DNA of 9,598 bases from Lentisphaeria bacterium (GTDB lineage: Bacteria; Verrucomicrobiota; Lentisphaeria; Oligosphaerales; Oligosphaeraceae). Location: positions 1 to 9,598 of the forward strand of contig JAQVUB010000065.1 of the NCBI GenBank assembly GCA_028699735.1, read 5' to 3'. Numbering within the stretch: position 1 is the stretch's first letter; each line of letters starts with the position of its first letter. The translations under genes and the position numbers were made by a program. Shown one piece after another: positions 1 through 6,264 of this stretch. The notes beneath the pieces are model-generated. The model was given only the letters and a program-made list of their open reading frames with translations. It searched no databases and had not been told where the DNA came from.

Positions 1-16
1 GCAGGGGACTCCCGAC

Positions 17-42
17 ACCCTTTTTGGATACCCTATATTGAA
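17..42 (-). repeat. Partial copy of the dispersed 'GTCCAAAAAG' repeat, reverse orientation
   Basis: The stretch CACCCTTTTTGG-A-T-ACCCTATATTGA matches 3282-3309 almost base for base (one substitution and one missing base). At 3282 it is followed by an inverted core GTCCAAAAAG, but here that second half is absent, so this is a half element. On the - strand it reads ATCCAAAAAG (20-29). It lies 250 bp upstream of the glycosidase gene, with nothing else recognisable around it. Confidence 0.7.
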
Positions 43-108
43 GATCGTCTGTGAAAGTGTTCTTACAGTAATGCGTCAGTTAAACTTGGTAACAGAGGAA
101 TTCTTTTT

Positions 109-222
109 AACAACAAAAAGCCCAAACCGACCCGAAAAAATTTCATGGGAAACGGTTTTACTGGAGGAATTCGTTGTTCATCCCATGAAATTTTTTCGGG
201 TCGTTAGTGTCTTTCGTTGTAA
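109..222. repeat. Head-to-head inverted pair of the A-rich repeat, with perfect 22-bp arms
   Basis: Bases 129-150 and 181-202 are exact reverse complements (22 bp, beginning GACCCGAAAAAATTTC), separated by 31 bases minus one (151-180). The complementarity continues imperfectly outward to about 109 and 222. Each arm is a copy of the three-block A-rich unit also seen at 3331-3370 and 9396-9435 (AACAACGAAA-type blocks every 10 bases ending in CGAAAA-TTTT). A short open frame at 38-286 runs straight through both arms, has no clear ribosome binding site and is best read as non-coding. In RNA this would form a long, A/U-rich hairpin in front of the glycosidase gene. Confidence 0.85.
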
Positions 223-289
223 AAAAACCGCTGCACTCAGCTTACTGACAGATTACTTCTCATCCATCATCACCAGGGAAGACTGAATA

Positions 290-3169
290 ATGTCCTTACT
301 TCGAAGCCTTTTGTTGTTGGCGACTGTATCGATCACTTTGACGCTTTTTGCGGGTGAGCTGATCTTTGATTTTACCACTGGGGAAGTCGGTTTCAACGAG
401 ACCTTGCCGGTTGAGAAGCGCGGTGTACGGGTTGCCCGTCCGGAAGAGGGTGCCGAAGGCATTCTGGTATTTTACGATCCATACCAAAAAGGCAAAGCGA
501 CCTGGCCCTATGTCGAGGTAGATGCCAGATCCTTGAGCGTAACGGATTGGACAGCATATAAATCAGTTATCATTAAACTCGAAAACCCAGGCCAGCAAAT
601 CCCGGATTTCAAGGTGACCATTCGGGATCAGCAGCAAAAGCGGGTCACCGAGACAGTGATTTTGAGTGAAAAGGCAGTCGGGGAATACGCGATTGACCTG
701 ACAAAACTGGCAGGAAAAATCGATCTTGCCAACATCCGTAAAATTGATTTTGCCCTGTCCACTCCCGCCGCGGCAATCAGCATCAAGCTGTTAAGCATTG
801 TTTTATCGAAAGAAGCCGTTGCTGTAAAAGCACTCGATCCCAACCGGATGGTTACAAGGGTTTATGATCTGCGTCCGGATCTGCGCAGTGCAAGAACACA
901 GGGACTGATTGTAAATGCTGAAAAAATGGATGACATTCAGGTCAGCAACAGCGCCTGGGTAGAAGGCGAACCGCGCTATCCCTCCCTGACAATCAGCGCA
1001 GACCAGAAGGGTTCCCTCCATTTTGGCGACTTGGGCTATATGACTCATTTCTCATATCAGCTTGAAGCGGTGGCCGGAGAGGGTAATTACATGGGACTGC
1101 GTTTGCGTGCCGGCGGGAAAAACATGTGGCATGGGCTGGGAGCGATGGGAGCGGGATTCCCGGTCAGCGGCAAACAGCAGGTTTGGAAAACCGGGCTGGA
1201 TATGGCGGACATGCAGTCGTTTGCTTTTTCCTTAACCAGTTCATTCAATGCCCATACTTTCCGCATTCAAAAATTACAGTTTGAATTTCTTCCGGAAGTC
1301 CTTCTGGAGCAGGTAAAAGAGGCATTGACTATGGTTTCGCGGCAAAAGCTCAATCTTTCTGAAAGGGAGGAGCTCACCGGGCTTGAGAAAGCGCTTGAAG
1401 CGGCCAGTTTGAAGGTGCAAGGCGAGACTTTCCGCTATCAGGACGCGATTGATTTTAACGCTTGTGTCTCTGATACAAAACAGGCCGCTCTTGAACTGCT
1501 GCGCAGGCATAACGCCAGGGTGCTCCCCGGCATGACCGCAAAGCAATATGGCGTCGGGATTGCTGACAGTATGACCTCTGTTTTTCTGCAAGGGCCGGGT
1601 TCCGAGCTGTTGCCGGCAACAGCCTATGAACTGGAAATGGCTGGCAATGAATACGAAAGTTTTCAGGTGGTCATTGTCGCAGGGGAAAATCCGCTGGATA
1701 ACGTGAAAGTGGAAGTGGACCGACCGGTCGATGACCAGGGTAATCAGATCGATGTCCAGGCTGCTCTTGTCGGTCATGTCCGGACGGAACCGCGAAACTA
1801 TCCGCAGGAATATATCGGATATTATCCGAATTTCATTTTGTCCTACCAGCAAAGCTGCCGTGTGGAAGCGAACGAAACCGTGCCATTCTGGATACGCATC
1901 AAGACGCCGCCCGATGCCGTTCCTGGGGTATACAGAACCTTGGTTCGCATCAGCGGTGCTGATCTCAAAACCTATGAGTTCCCGGTGGAAATCAAAGTGT
2001 TCAATTTTTCTTTGCCGTCCGGCACGGTTATTCCCCTCGCTTTCCATATTAACGATTGGGCTTTGACGCGTTTTTACAAGGTTCATGAAAACCCTGAAAT
2101 GAACCGGAAGCTGGCTTATCAATTCATTGATCTGTGCGCAGAATATAAAATCCCGTACAATCAACTGTATTGGGAACAGACAACCGCCGATTATCGCAGG
2201 GATTATTTCGAAAAACTGAAATACCTGAATGACAAAGGCCTGCTTGATGGCTTCGCCTGGTGCACCCTGCATTTGACCAGCAAGCCAGGCCAAAGCCGCT
2301 TCCAAACCAGTTACTGGATGTCCCCTGATGATCCGGAAATTGACCGCTTTATCGAGAGCGTCAGAGAACATATGGAAAAATGGCTCCCGCTCTGCCGTGA
2401 ATTCGGAATTGCGGACAAGGGGTATTTTTACGCTTTTGATGAGGGGCCGATGAATGCGGCTACAGCCCGCATTCTGTCTGAATTGAAAAAGAGTTATCCG
2501 GATATTCCGGTGCTGTCATGCGGGCGCTTTGGCAGCCCGGATATCCCGGCAGTCCAGCATCTTGACAAGTGGGTTAAGATCGCTCCGCGTTTCATGACCC
2601 GCCAGGAACTGGTTGAGGCTAACCGGAAAGCCGGCCGCGAGGTCTGGTGGTATCTGTGTAATTTTCCGCGTCCCCCGGAACCCAGTTTCATGCTGGAAGT
2701 CCCTGCGGCCATGCCCAGACTCTTCATGGGCATGATGACACAGAAATACCAGCCGGACGGTTTCCTGTACTGGGCCGTCACCTCCTGGCGATCCCAAAAA
2801 CATGAAATCATTTCCTATGGGCCGCGAACGAACTGGAACCCGGAAACGGTGCCCGGCGACAGCGAAGAGGGAAATCTTTTCGGGCCAGGACTCGATTATA
2901 CTATCCTGCCTACTGTGCGCGTGGAGAATTTCCGGGATGGGCTCGAGGATCACTGGTATTATGCACTGCTTGCGCGGGAAATGAAAAACGGCACTTTGCC
3001 GATGGAGCCGGAATTGCTGGCGGAAGCCGGGGAGGCCTTGCGGGTACCCGAAAGCATTGTCAGGAGCTCCTCCGAATATACCGTCGATCCGCTGTTGATC
3101 CGCGCTCAACGCCGCCGAGTTGCAATCCTCTTGCAGAAACTGCGCAAACGCGGTTCGCAGGGGCATTGA
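290..3169 (+). CDS. Secreted multidomain GH123-like (DUF4091) glycosidase
   Basis: A predicted exported glycoside hydrolase of 959 aa. The start is chosen because AGGGAAG (275-281) sits about 8 bases upstream and the protein opens with a signal peptide: MSLLRS, then a hydrophobic stretch to about residue 20, with likely cleavage near LFA-GEL. Residues about 24-175 and 200-335 look like two beta-sandwich accessory, carbohydrate-binding-like domains. Residues 340-410 are helical. Residues 415-570 resemble the beta-sandwich that precedes the GH123 barrel (FWIRIKTPPDAVPGVYRTLV). Residues 575-930 are the barrel, with FDEGP giving an adjacent Asp717-Glu718 pair as in GH123 catalysis, EVWWYLC (784-790), GFLYWA (824-829) and NFRDGLED (880-887), all typical of DUF4091. 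Characterised GH123 enzymes are N-acetyl-beta-galactosaminidases, but the substrate here is unproven. It is monocistronic and likely periplasmic or extracellular. Confidence 0.85.
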   Translation: MSLLRSLLLLATVSITLTLFAGELIFDFTTGEVGFNETLPVEKRGVRVARPEEGAEGILVFYDPYQKGKATWPYVEVDARSLSVTDWTAYKSVIIKLENPGQQIPDFKVTIRDQQQKRVTETVILSEKAVGEYAIDLTKLAGKIDLANIRKIDFALSTPAAAISIKLLSIVLSKEAVAVKALDPNRMVTRVYDLRPDLRSARTQGLIVNAEKMDDIQVSNSAWVEGEPRYPSLTISADQKGSLHFGDLGYMTHFSYQLEAVAGEGNYMGLRLRAGGKNMWHGLGAMGAGFPVSGKQQVWKTGLDMADMQSFAFSLTSSFNAHTFRIQKLQFEFLPEVLLEQVKEALTMVSRQKLNLSEREELTGLEKALEAASLKVQGETFRYQDAIDFNACVSDTKQAALELLRRHNARVLPGMTAKQYGVGIADSMTSVFLQGPGSELLPATAYELEMAGNEYESFQVVIVAGENPLDNVKVEVDRPVDDQGNQIDVQAALVGHVRTEPRNYPQEYIGYYPNFILSYQQSCRVEANETVPFWIRIKTPPDAVPGVYRTLVRISGADLKTYEFPVEIKVFNFSLPSGTVIPLAFHINDWALTRFYKVHENPEMNRKLAYQFIDLCAEYKIPYNQLYWEQTTADYRRDYFEKLKYLNDKGLLDGFAWCTLHLTSKPGQSRFQTSYWMSPDDPEIDRFIESVREHMEKWLPLCREFGIADKGYFYAFDEGPMNAATARILSELKKSYPDIPVLSCGRFGSPDIPAVQHLDKWVKIAPRFMTRQELVEANRKAGREVWWYLCNFPRPPEPSFMLEVPAAMPRLFMGMMTQKYQPDGFLYWAVTSWRSQKHEIISYGPRTNWNPETVPGDSEEGNLFGPGLDYTILPTVRVENFRDGLEDHWYYALLAREMKNGTLPMEPELLAEAGEALRVPESIVRSSSEYTVDPLLIRAQRRRVAILLQKLRKRGSQGH

Positions 3170-3281
3170 CCGGAATATGAGGAAAATATTGCTGAAGGAT
3201 GAATGCTGGACCCTGGCGCGTTCGGGCGTGTGAGAGGTAACAGGATCACAACGGAGCCGGTTGAGCCACTTTTTAAACCAG
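3170..3281. other. Non-coding spacer after the glycosidase gene
   Basis: No gene, strong hairpin or T-run terminator is visible between the glycosidase stop and the first repeat base. Short open frames here read into the repeat at 3282 and are not credible. The whole 3170-4111 gap holds this spacer, the repeats at 3282-3370 and 3905-3931, hairpins at 3467-3488, 3655-3686 and 3695-3711, and a possible - strand gene remnant. Confidence 0.6.
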
Positions 3282-3370
3282 CACCCTTTTTGGACACCCT
3301 CTATATTGACCCCGTCCAAAAAGCTTTTTTAACAACGAAAAAACACCAAAAGATACGAAAATTTTGTATG
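3282..3370 (+). repeat. Most complete copy of the dispersed repeat, with a 10-bp inverted core
   Basis: CTTTTTGGAC (3286-3295) and GTCCAAAAAG (3314-3323) are perfect reverse complements around an 18-base spacer containing CTATATTGACCCC. A T6 run and three 10-base A-rich blocks follow: AACAACGAAA (3331), AAACACCAAA (3341) and AGATACGAAA (3351), ending in ATTTTGTATG. The left half recurs at 17-42, the junction CTATATTGAC-CCGTCC recurs at 5361-5376 (AATATTGACTCCGTCC), and the A-rich tail recurs at 109-148 and 9396-9435. This copy therefore shows how the pieces elsewhere fit together. Confidence 0.85.
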
Positions 3371-3466
3371 AAAGCGGATGTCCAAACCTGATATTTCATC
3401 GTCAAAATTTGCTTTTTGATGCCTTTTTTGAAACAGAACACGCAAGTTTCTATCCATGAGACACTT

Positions 3467-3488
3467 TCTCATTTTTGAGATTTTTTTT
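3467..3488 (+). terminator. Weak terminator-like mini-hairpin with T8 tail
   Basis: TCTCA (3467-3471) pairs with TGAGA (3476-3480) around a TTTT loop and is followed directly by eight T residues (3481-3488). The stem is only 5 bp and A/T-containing, and it lies 300 bp after the glycosidase stop, so its use as a terminator is doubtful. It may simply be part of the A/T-rich repeat surroundings. Confidence 0.25.
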
Positions 3489-3654
3489 AGGGTTTTGCTC
3501 TGATGTGATGAAAGCGAACCGCGATGCCGGCGGAGACGCCGAGGAGGGAAAGGACCACATAAGCTTGCACGGACCAAGGGGATCCGGCTATAACTCCTTT
3601 TCCGCTTTCCCGTCGCCATCGGAGGCATTAAAACGCCATCGACACACGGGGCAA

Positions 3655-3686
3655 TTTCCCTCCTTGTTGTTGATCGTCGGAGGGAA
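3655..3686. repeat. Hairpin repeat TTCCCTCC-15 nt-GGAGGGAA (copy 1)
   Basis: TTCCCTCC (3656-3663) pairs perfectly with GGAGGGAA (3679-3686) around a 15-base loop that begins TTGTT and ends GTC. A second copy at 9504-9534 keeps the stem core CCCTCC/GGAGGG, the loop length of 15 and both loop ends while its loop centre differs. That pattern suggests selection on, or mobility of, a structured element rather than coding. Confidence 0.65.
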
Positions 3687-3694
3687 TATGGAGC

Positions 3695-3711
3695 GCCGGC
3701 GTCTCGCCGGC
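3695..3711. repeat. GC-rich palindrome GCCGGCG-TCT-CGCCGGC
   Basis: A perfect 7-bp stem (3695-3701/3705-3711) with a 3-base loop, 8 bases after the hairpin at 3655-3686. No T-run follows, so a terminator is unlikely. It resembles the GC-rich REP-like palindromes scattered in gaps of many PVC genomes. A related string, GCCGGCGGAGACGCC, lies at 3527-3541. Confidence 0.5.
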
Positions 3712-3904
3712 TCCCCTTTCGTGTTGATATCCACATATAGTGCATTGTGCCGCACATCTCTCCCCTGCTTCATACCGGAGACTTCTTCCGCAAAATTGTC
3801 GTCACAGGTGGCTTCCGCCCAGCTTCCAGCGATGAGCGTGGCATTGTCTACGTTGGAATCATTCCATTCCTTTTGGATTCATCCATCCTTCTGGGGTAAG
3901 GAAC

Positions 3905-3931
3905 TATGTAGAGGGCGTCCAAAAAGGGTTT
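3905..3931 (+). repeat. Short copy of the dispersed repeat core
   Basis: CTATGTAGAGGGCGTCCAAA followed by AAGGGTTTC matches the CTATATTGACCCCGTCCAAAAAG junction of the fuller copy at 3301-3323, with GTCCAAAAAG at 3917-3926. The A-rich tail is missing. It lies inside the possible - strand gene remnant. Confidence 0.6.
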
Positions 3932-4111
3932 CTCCATTATCTGTTTGCAGCTTTCGCAGGATCCACTCGACTTTGTTACGGAGAGCACTTGCATAGACAA
4001 GCTTTCCCTCGTGCTGGCGGTCAAAGAGGCTATCGAGGAGGAAATCAAGCGGATGCGTTCGCATGTTGGGAATAAGGGCATATTTTAATCCCAGGCAATT
4101 GGAAATATCAA

Positions 4112-5368
4112 ATGGAAACGACCACCATGACAGCTCCAATGATCGACAGTTACCTCGACCGTGCGGGTGGCTCCTGGAACTCACCGTCCCTCACGGCGGA
4201 ATCGCTTGATGCCATGACCGCGCTGTTCGGAGAAATCCGCAAGTTTGCCCCCAATGGGAGAAATGGTGCTCGCGTGCTCTATCTTTGCGCCGAACGCGGC
4301 CCGATTGAGGATTTCGGAAACTACGAGGAGATGCTGGAGGATGGCCTGGTGGAAGACCATGCTGACTACGAGGCACAGTGGCAGGAGTTTTATCCTGACG
4401 CAGCAAAATGGTACAGGTTGTTAGCCCTGGAAGACAGCGATGGCTTCCAATGCATCTCTGTCGGGCATCGGTTTTCCCTCTCACGCCGTGGCGACACCAG
4501 GGGCTGTGAGTACGGCCAGGACATGGTTCCCCTGCTGCACTGGCTGAGCGCGAAGGCAATCGAGTGCGAGGCTGAATTGCGGCAGGGGACATACAACCGC
4601 CGGCGGGAGTTTGAAGTCCCCAAGACCTATTGGCGCGGCCTCATTCCAAGGAAGGAATTTTGGGACATCCTGCCAGAGGAAAGGCAGGCGTATCTTGACG
4701 AATTCTCAAAACAGGACATGGACGAGTTCCTTGAATGGACGGCGTCCCCGGCTGCCAATGCTGCGCCGAAAGAAGGCATCCGCATGACCTCCGGCCTGTT
4801 CTTCCAATGCTGTGCTTGGGGCTATGAGGCCAACCGTTATGACGGCTGCGCTGCTCTCTCCAACCGGGACTTGTACAAAAGGCACGCGGACGGGCGTGAT
4901 GAGGGACTCTGCAACATTGACGAGGATTCTTTCGAGGCCTTTGACCGCTGGTTTCATGACCGGGAACGCGGCGGCCATCCCTGGGAGGTCTGCAGGGGCG
5001 GCAACTCCACGCACGTCTCGCTGTATGTCCAGCAGAATGGAGCAGAGGGCTATTGTCTCCACGTCGAGGGCACTTCTTTCGGACGCTCCGCGGAGGCCAT
5101 CCGGTTTTTTCTGGCTCTGCGCCGCCATGGCATGCCCGTCGCCATTTCAGACGCATGCGGGCTTGCCGCACGCCTGGCGGAGACGGATGTGATTGGCATT
5201 GTCCCAGATGGCGTCATGCCTTTTTACTGCGAGTCTTTGTTCCCGCGAAATGACATCCTGGATTTCATGAATCTCCCGGATGAGAAGAAACAGCAGGCCG
5301 AAATCATTGCCAGGACGCAGTGGCTGCCGCTCGAACAGGCGCATCTTGCGATAGCTGGAAAATATTGA
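4112..5368 (+). CDS. Conserved-looking hypothetical protein, 418 aa, function unknown
   Basis: A long, well-coded frame with visibly higher GC than mcrBC. I do not recognise a named family. No signal peptide or membrane segment is visible, so it is probably cytosolic. It appears to have an acidic N-terminal half (residues 1-175, with IEDFGNYEEMLEDG), a charged helical linker (about 195-215) and a C-terminal domain from about residue 228 with patterned motifs: YKRHADGRDEGL, GGHPWEVCRGGNSTHVSLYV and IGIVPDGVMPFYC-ESLFP followed by DILDFMNLPDEKK. The Gly/His/Cys/Asn cluster GGHPWEVCRGGN looks like a conserved site. It has about a dozen Cys but no zinc-finger spacing. Met1 (4112), Met6 (4127) and Met10 (4139) are all possible starts. 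The weak GGAAA at 4101-4105 favours the first, but poorly. The stop codon lies inside a dispersed repeat copy. No operon partner is visible. Confidence 0.75.
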   Translation: METTTMTAPMIDSYLDRAGGSWNSPSLTAESLDAMTALFGEIRKFAPNGRNGARVLYLCAERGPIEDFGNYEEMLEDGLVEDHADYEAQWQEFYPDAAKWYRLLALEDSDGFQCISVGHRFSLSRRGDTRGCEYGQDMVPLLHWLSAKAIECEAELRQGTYNRRREFEVPKTYWRGLIPRKEFWDILPEERQAYLDEFSKQDMDEFLEWTASPAANAAPKEGIRMTSGLFFQCCAWGYEANRYDGCAALSNRDLYKRHADGRDEGLCNIDEDSFEAFDRWFHDRERGGHPWEVCRGGNSTHVSLYVQQNGAEGYCLHVEGTSFGRSAEAIRFFLALRRHGMPVAISDACGLAARLAETDVIGIVPDGVMPFYCESLFPRNDILDFMNLPDEKKQQAEIIARTQWLPLEQAHLAIAGKY

Positions 5369-5384
5369 CTCCGTCCAAAAAGGG
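5361..5384 (+). repeat. Dispersed repeat copy overlapping the stop codon of the 418-aa gene
   Basis: AATATTGACTCCGTCCAAAA followed by AGGG matches TATATTGACCCCGTCCAAAAAG at 3302-3323, with one substitution in the shared part. The core GTCCAAAAAG is at 5373-5382. The TGA stop (5366-5368) of the upstream gene is the TTGA of the repeat, so the repeat boundary lies within the last one or two codons. Confidence 0.75.
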
Positions 5385-5387
5385 AGG

Positions 5388-5535
5388 ATAGACGAGGGAC
5401 GATTGACCTTATGGACCTTATGGATCTTATGGACCTATGGACGATTGACGATAGACGATAGACGATGGACCTTATGGACCTTATGGACCCTATGGACGTG
5501 GACGATGGACTTTCATGGACAGGCTGACGGCTGAC
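5388..5535. repeat. Degenerate short-period tandem repeat tract
   Basis: About 150 bp built from two interleaved units: a 9-mer CTTATGGAC (for example 5408-5434 and 5470-5496) and a 7-mer GATAGAC or GACGATA (5446-5466), with variants GGACGATGGAC, CTATGGAC and TTTCATGGAC, fading into GCTGACGGCTGACAGCTGA. No open frame of any credibility and no ribosome binding site was seen. It fills the gap immediately after the repeat that closes the 418-aa gene. Confidence 0.75.
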
Positions 5536-5547
5536 AGCTGATAACTT

Positions 5548-5568
5548 TGGGCTGTGGGCGCCAGCCCA
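5548..5568. repeat. Palindrome TGGGCTG-7 nt-CAGCCCA related to the GGCGCCC unit
   Basis: TGGGCTG (5548-5554) pairs with CAGCCCA (5562-5568). The loop contains TGGGCGC, so an alternative fold around GGCGCC is possible. The string GTGGGCGCCAG is shared with the - strand-oriented unit at 6141-6151, marking it as a short stray piece of the same family. It is not followed by a T-run. Between here and 5707 nothing further was recognised. Confidence 0.5.
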
Positions 5569-5853
5569 TAAGAGTTAAGTTGTTTTTTATCAAATCAAAC
5601 CGGGCAAGCGGTGGTGTGTTTTGTTGACTAACATCATTTTATGCACAGGCGTGAAGATGCAGACTTGCGTTTACTCATTGATTTGCCTGGGAGAGGCAAG
5701 ACTATAAGTAGACCCCATCCAAAAAGGTTTTATTACCACGGAACACACGAAAAAACTTGGTGTGGGCTGGCGCCCACAACCCATTTTTTTTACCACGGGT
5801 TGGATGCAATTTCTTCAAGCGTTGCTGATACTTTTCGGAGCGATGTTGGAATC

Positions 5854-5911
5854 AACCCCGAAGGGGCGTGACATACCAGCCCAGGGCAAAGCCCTGGGTT
5901 CTGAAAGGGCG
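5854..5911 (-). repeat. Inner GC-rich repeat unit, left copy (shortened)
   Basis: Contains the palindromes CCCCGAAGGGG (5857-5867) and CCCAGGGC-AAA-GCCCTGGG (5880-5898). Compared with the right copy it lacks about 20-25 bases (the CCCCCCATCGGCAAAAGCCC segment) and has an extra GTGAC after GGGGC, so the two copies diverged by small indels after arising. Confidence 0.7.
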
Positions 5912-6010
5912 TGACATAAAGAACCTCCTTGGAAGAGCTTGCAAGTTTTTTAGGCAGTGTGGCACAGGCAACGGTAAAAGGTACATCTTGGATTGAACAA
6001 AACTATGTCG

Positions 6011-6087
6011 CGCCCTTTCAGGGCTTTTGCCGATGGGGGGTTCCAGACCCAGGGCGTTGCCCTGGGCTGGTATGCCCCTTCGGGGTT
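6011..6087 (+). repeat. Inner GC-rich repeat unit, right copy (longer)
   Basis: Reads CGCCCTTTCAGGGC, then ACCCAGGGCGTTGCCCTGGG (palindromic), then TATGCCCCTTCGGGG (palindromic). It is inverted relative to 5854-5911. Three consecutive small palindromes make it strongly structured. Units of this kind occur between genes in many PVC-type genomes (recollection, not searched). Confidence 0.7.
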
Positions 6088-6264
6088 AATTCGCAGACAG
6101 GTTCCGTCCGTGTCCAGTCCGTGTTCTAAAAACTTTGGTTGTGGGCGCCAGTCCACCCCAAGCCTTTTTGTGATTTTCGGGGTTAAAAAAACCTTTTTGG
6201 ATGGGGTATACGTAAAGTAAAAAAATGATAACTCGACAGATAATGCCAAAAGGAGTGAGACGAT

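Larger units (their letters stand above)
3588..4064 (-). pseudogene. Possible decayed - strand gene, interrupted by an in-frame TGA
   Basis: One - strand frame runs from a Met at 4064 (MRTHPLDFLLDSLFDRQ...) to a stop at 3588-3590, broken once by TGA at 3881-3879. Upstream of that stop the peptide is helix-like (LVYASALRNKVEWILRKLQ) with good codon choice. Downstream, the same frame continues with protein-like sequence (NVDNATLIAGSWAEATCDD, then RHNALYVDINTKG). The last 40 codons run into the hairpin repeats at 3655-3711 and are probably not ancestral coding. The dispersed repeat core at 3917-3926 lies just before the TGA and encodes part of the frame, so its insertion could have contributed to decay. 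No family was recognised. The frame also extends upstream antisense to the 4112 gene. A shadow of the opposite strand cannot be excluded, because + strand codons 3912-4088 are also stop-free. Confidence 0.27.
5708..6212. repeat. Nested inverted-repeat element (about 500 bp) upstream of mcrB
   Basis: Outer arms: ACCCCATCCAAAAAGGTTTT at 5712-5731 is exactly inverted at 6188-6207. The homology continues through an A-rich two-block stretch to TGGCGCCCACAACC (5768-5781, inverted at 6137-6150), giving arms of about 75 bp. Inner arms: 5854-5911 and 6011-6087 are a second, unrelated inverted pair (AACCCCGAAGGGGC, ATACCAGCCCAGGGCAA, CTGAAAGGGCG). The centre (5920-6010) is unique and encodes a short stop-free stretch (EELASFLGSVAQATVKG) without a credible gene. 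There is no transposase. It resembles a MITE-like or stacked-REP structure. Its right end is 52 bp from the mcrB start, so the mcrB promoter must lie in or next to it. Confidence 0.75.

Noticed and set aside
38..286. Open frame of 82 codons upstream of the glycosidase gene
   Set aside because: It runs through both arms of the inverted repeat, has no convincing ribosome binding site, and its peptide shows no domain character.
1274..2371. 365-codon - strand open frame inside the glycosidase gene
   Set aside because: It is fully antisense to a well-supported family domain. Its composition (His/Phe/Ile-rich) is typical of a shadow frame.
3203..3391. 62-codon + strand frame after the glycosidase gene
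   Set aside because: Most of it is a translation of the dispersed repeat (3282-3370).
3329..3757. 142-codon - strand frame
   Set aside because: Arg/Ser-rich translation of repeats and of the palindromes at 3655-3711. No domain pattern.
3475..3996. 173-codon + strand frame in the gap before the 418-aa gene
   Set aside because: Ser/Arg/Leu-rich, it crosses three hairpin repeats and has no ribosome binding site. The - strand reads more like protein in the same stretch.
3912..4088. Stop-free + strand stretch ending VKEAIEEEIKRMRSHVGNKGIF, just before the 418-aa gene
   Set aside because: It has no usable start codon upstream of the helix, and the opposite strand looks at least as coding-like. 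It is treated as the shadow of the - strand remnant, though not excluded.
4641..5171. Long alternative-frame and antisense ORFs over the 418-aa gene
   Set aside because: Arg/Pro/Ser-rich, as expected for shadows of a GC-rich gene. The chosen frame has motif-like conserved patterns and spans the full region.
5388..5535. CRISPR array
   Set aside because: The units are 7-9 bases with no spacers of regular length, so it is a degenerate tandem tract.
5929..6129. 66-codon frame across the core of the nested inverted repeat
   Set aside because: Only its first 25 codons look protein-like. The rest translates the GC-rich repeat, and no family was recognised.
6190..6264. Sigma-70 promoter for mcrB
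   Set aside because: TATACG (6207-6212) and similar boxes exist, but no -35 at proper spacing was found, so no promoter is called.
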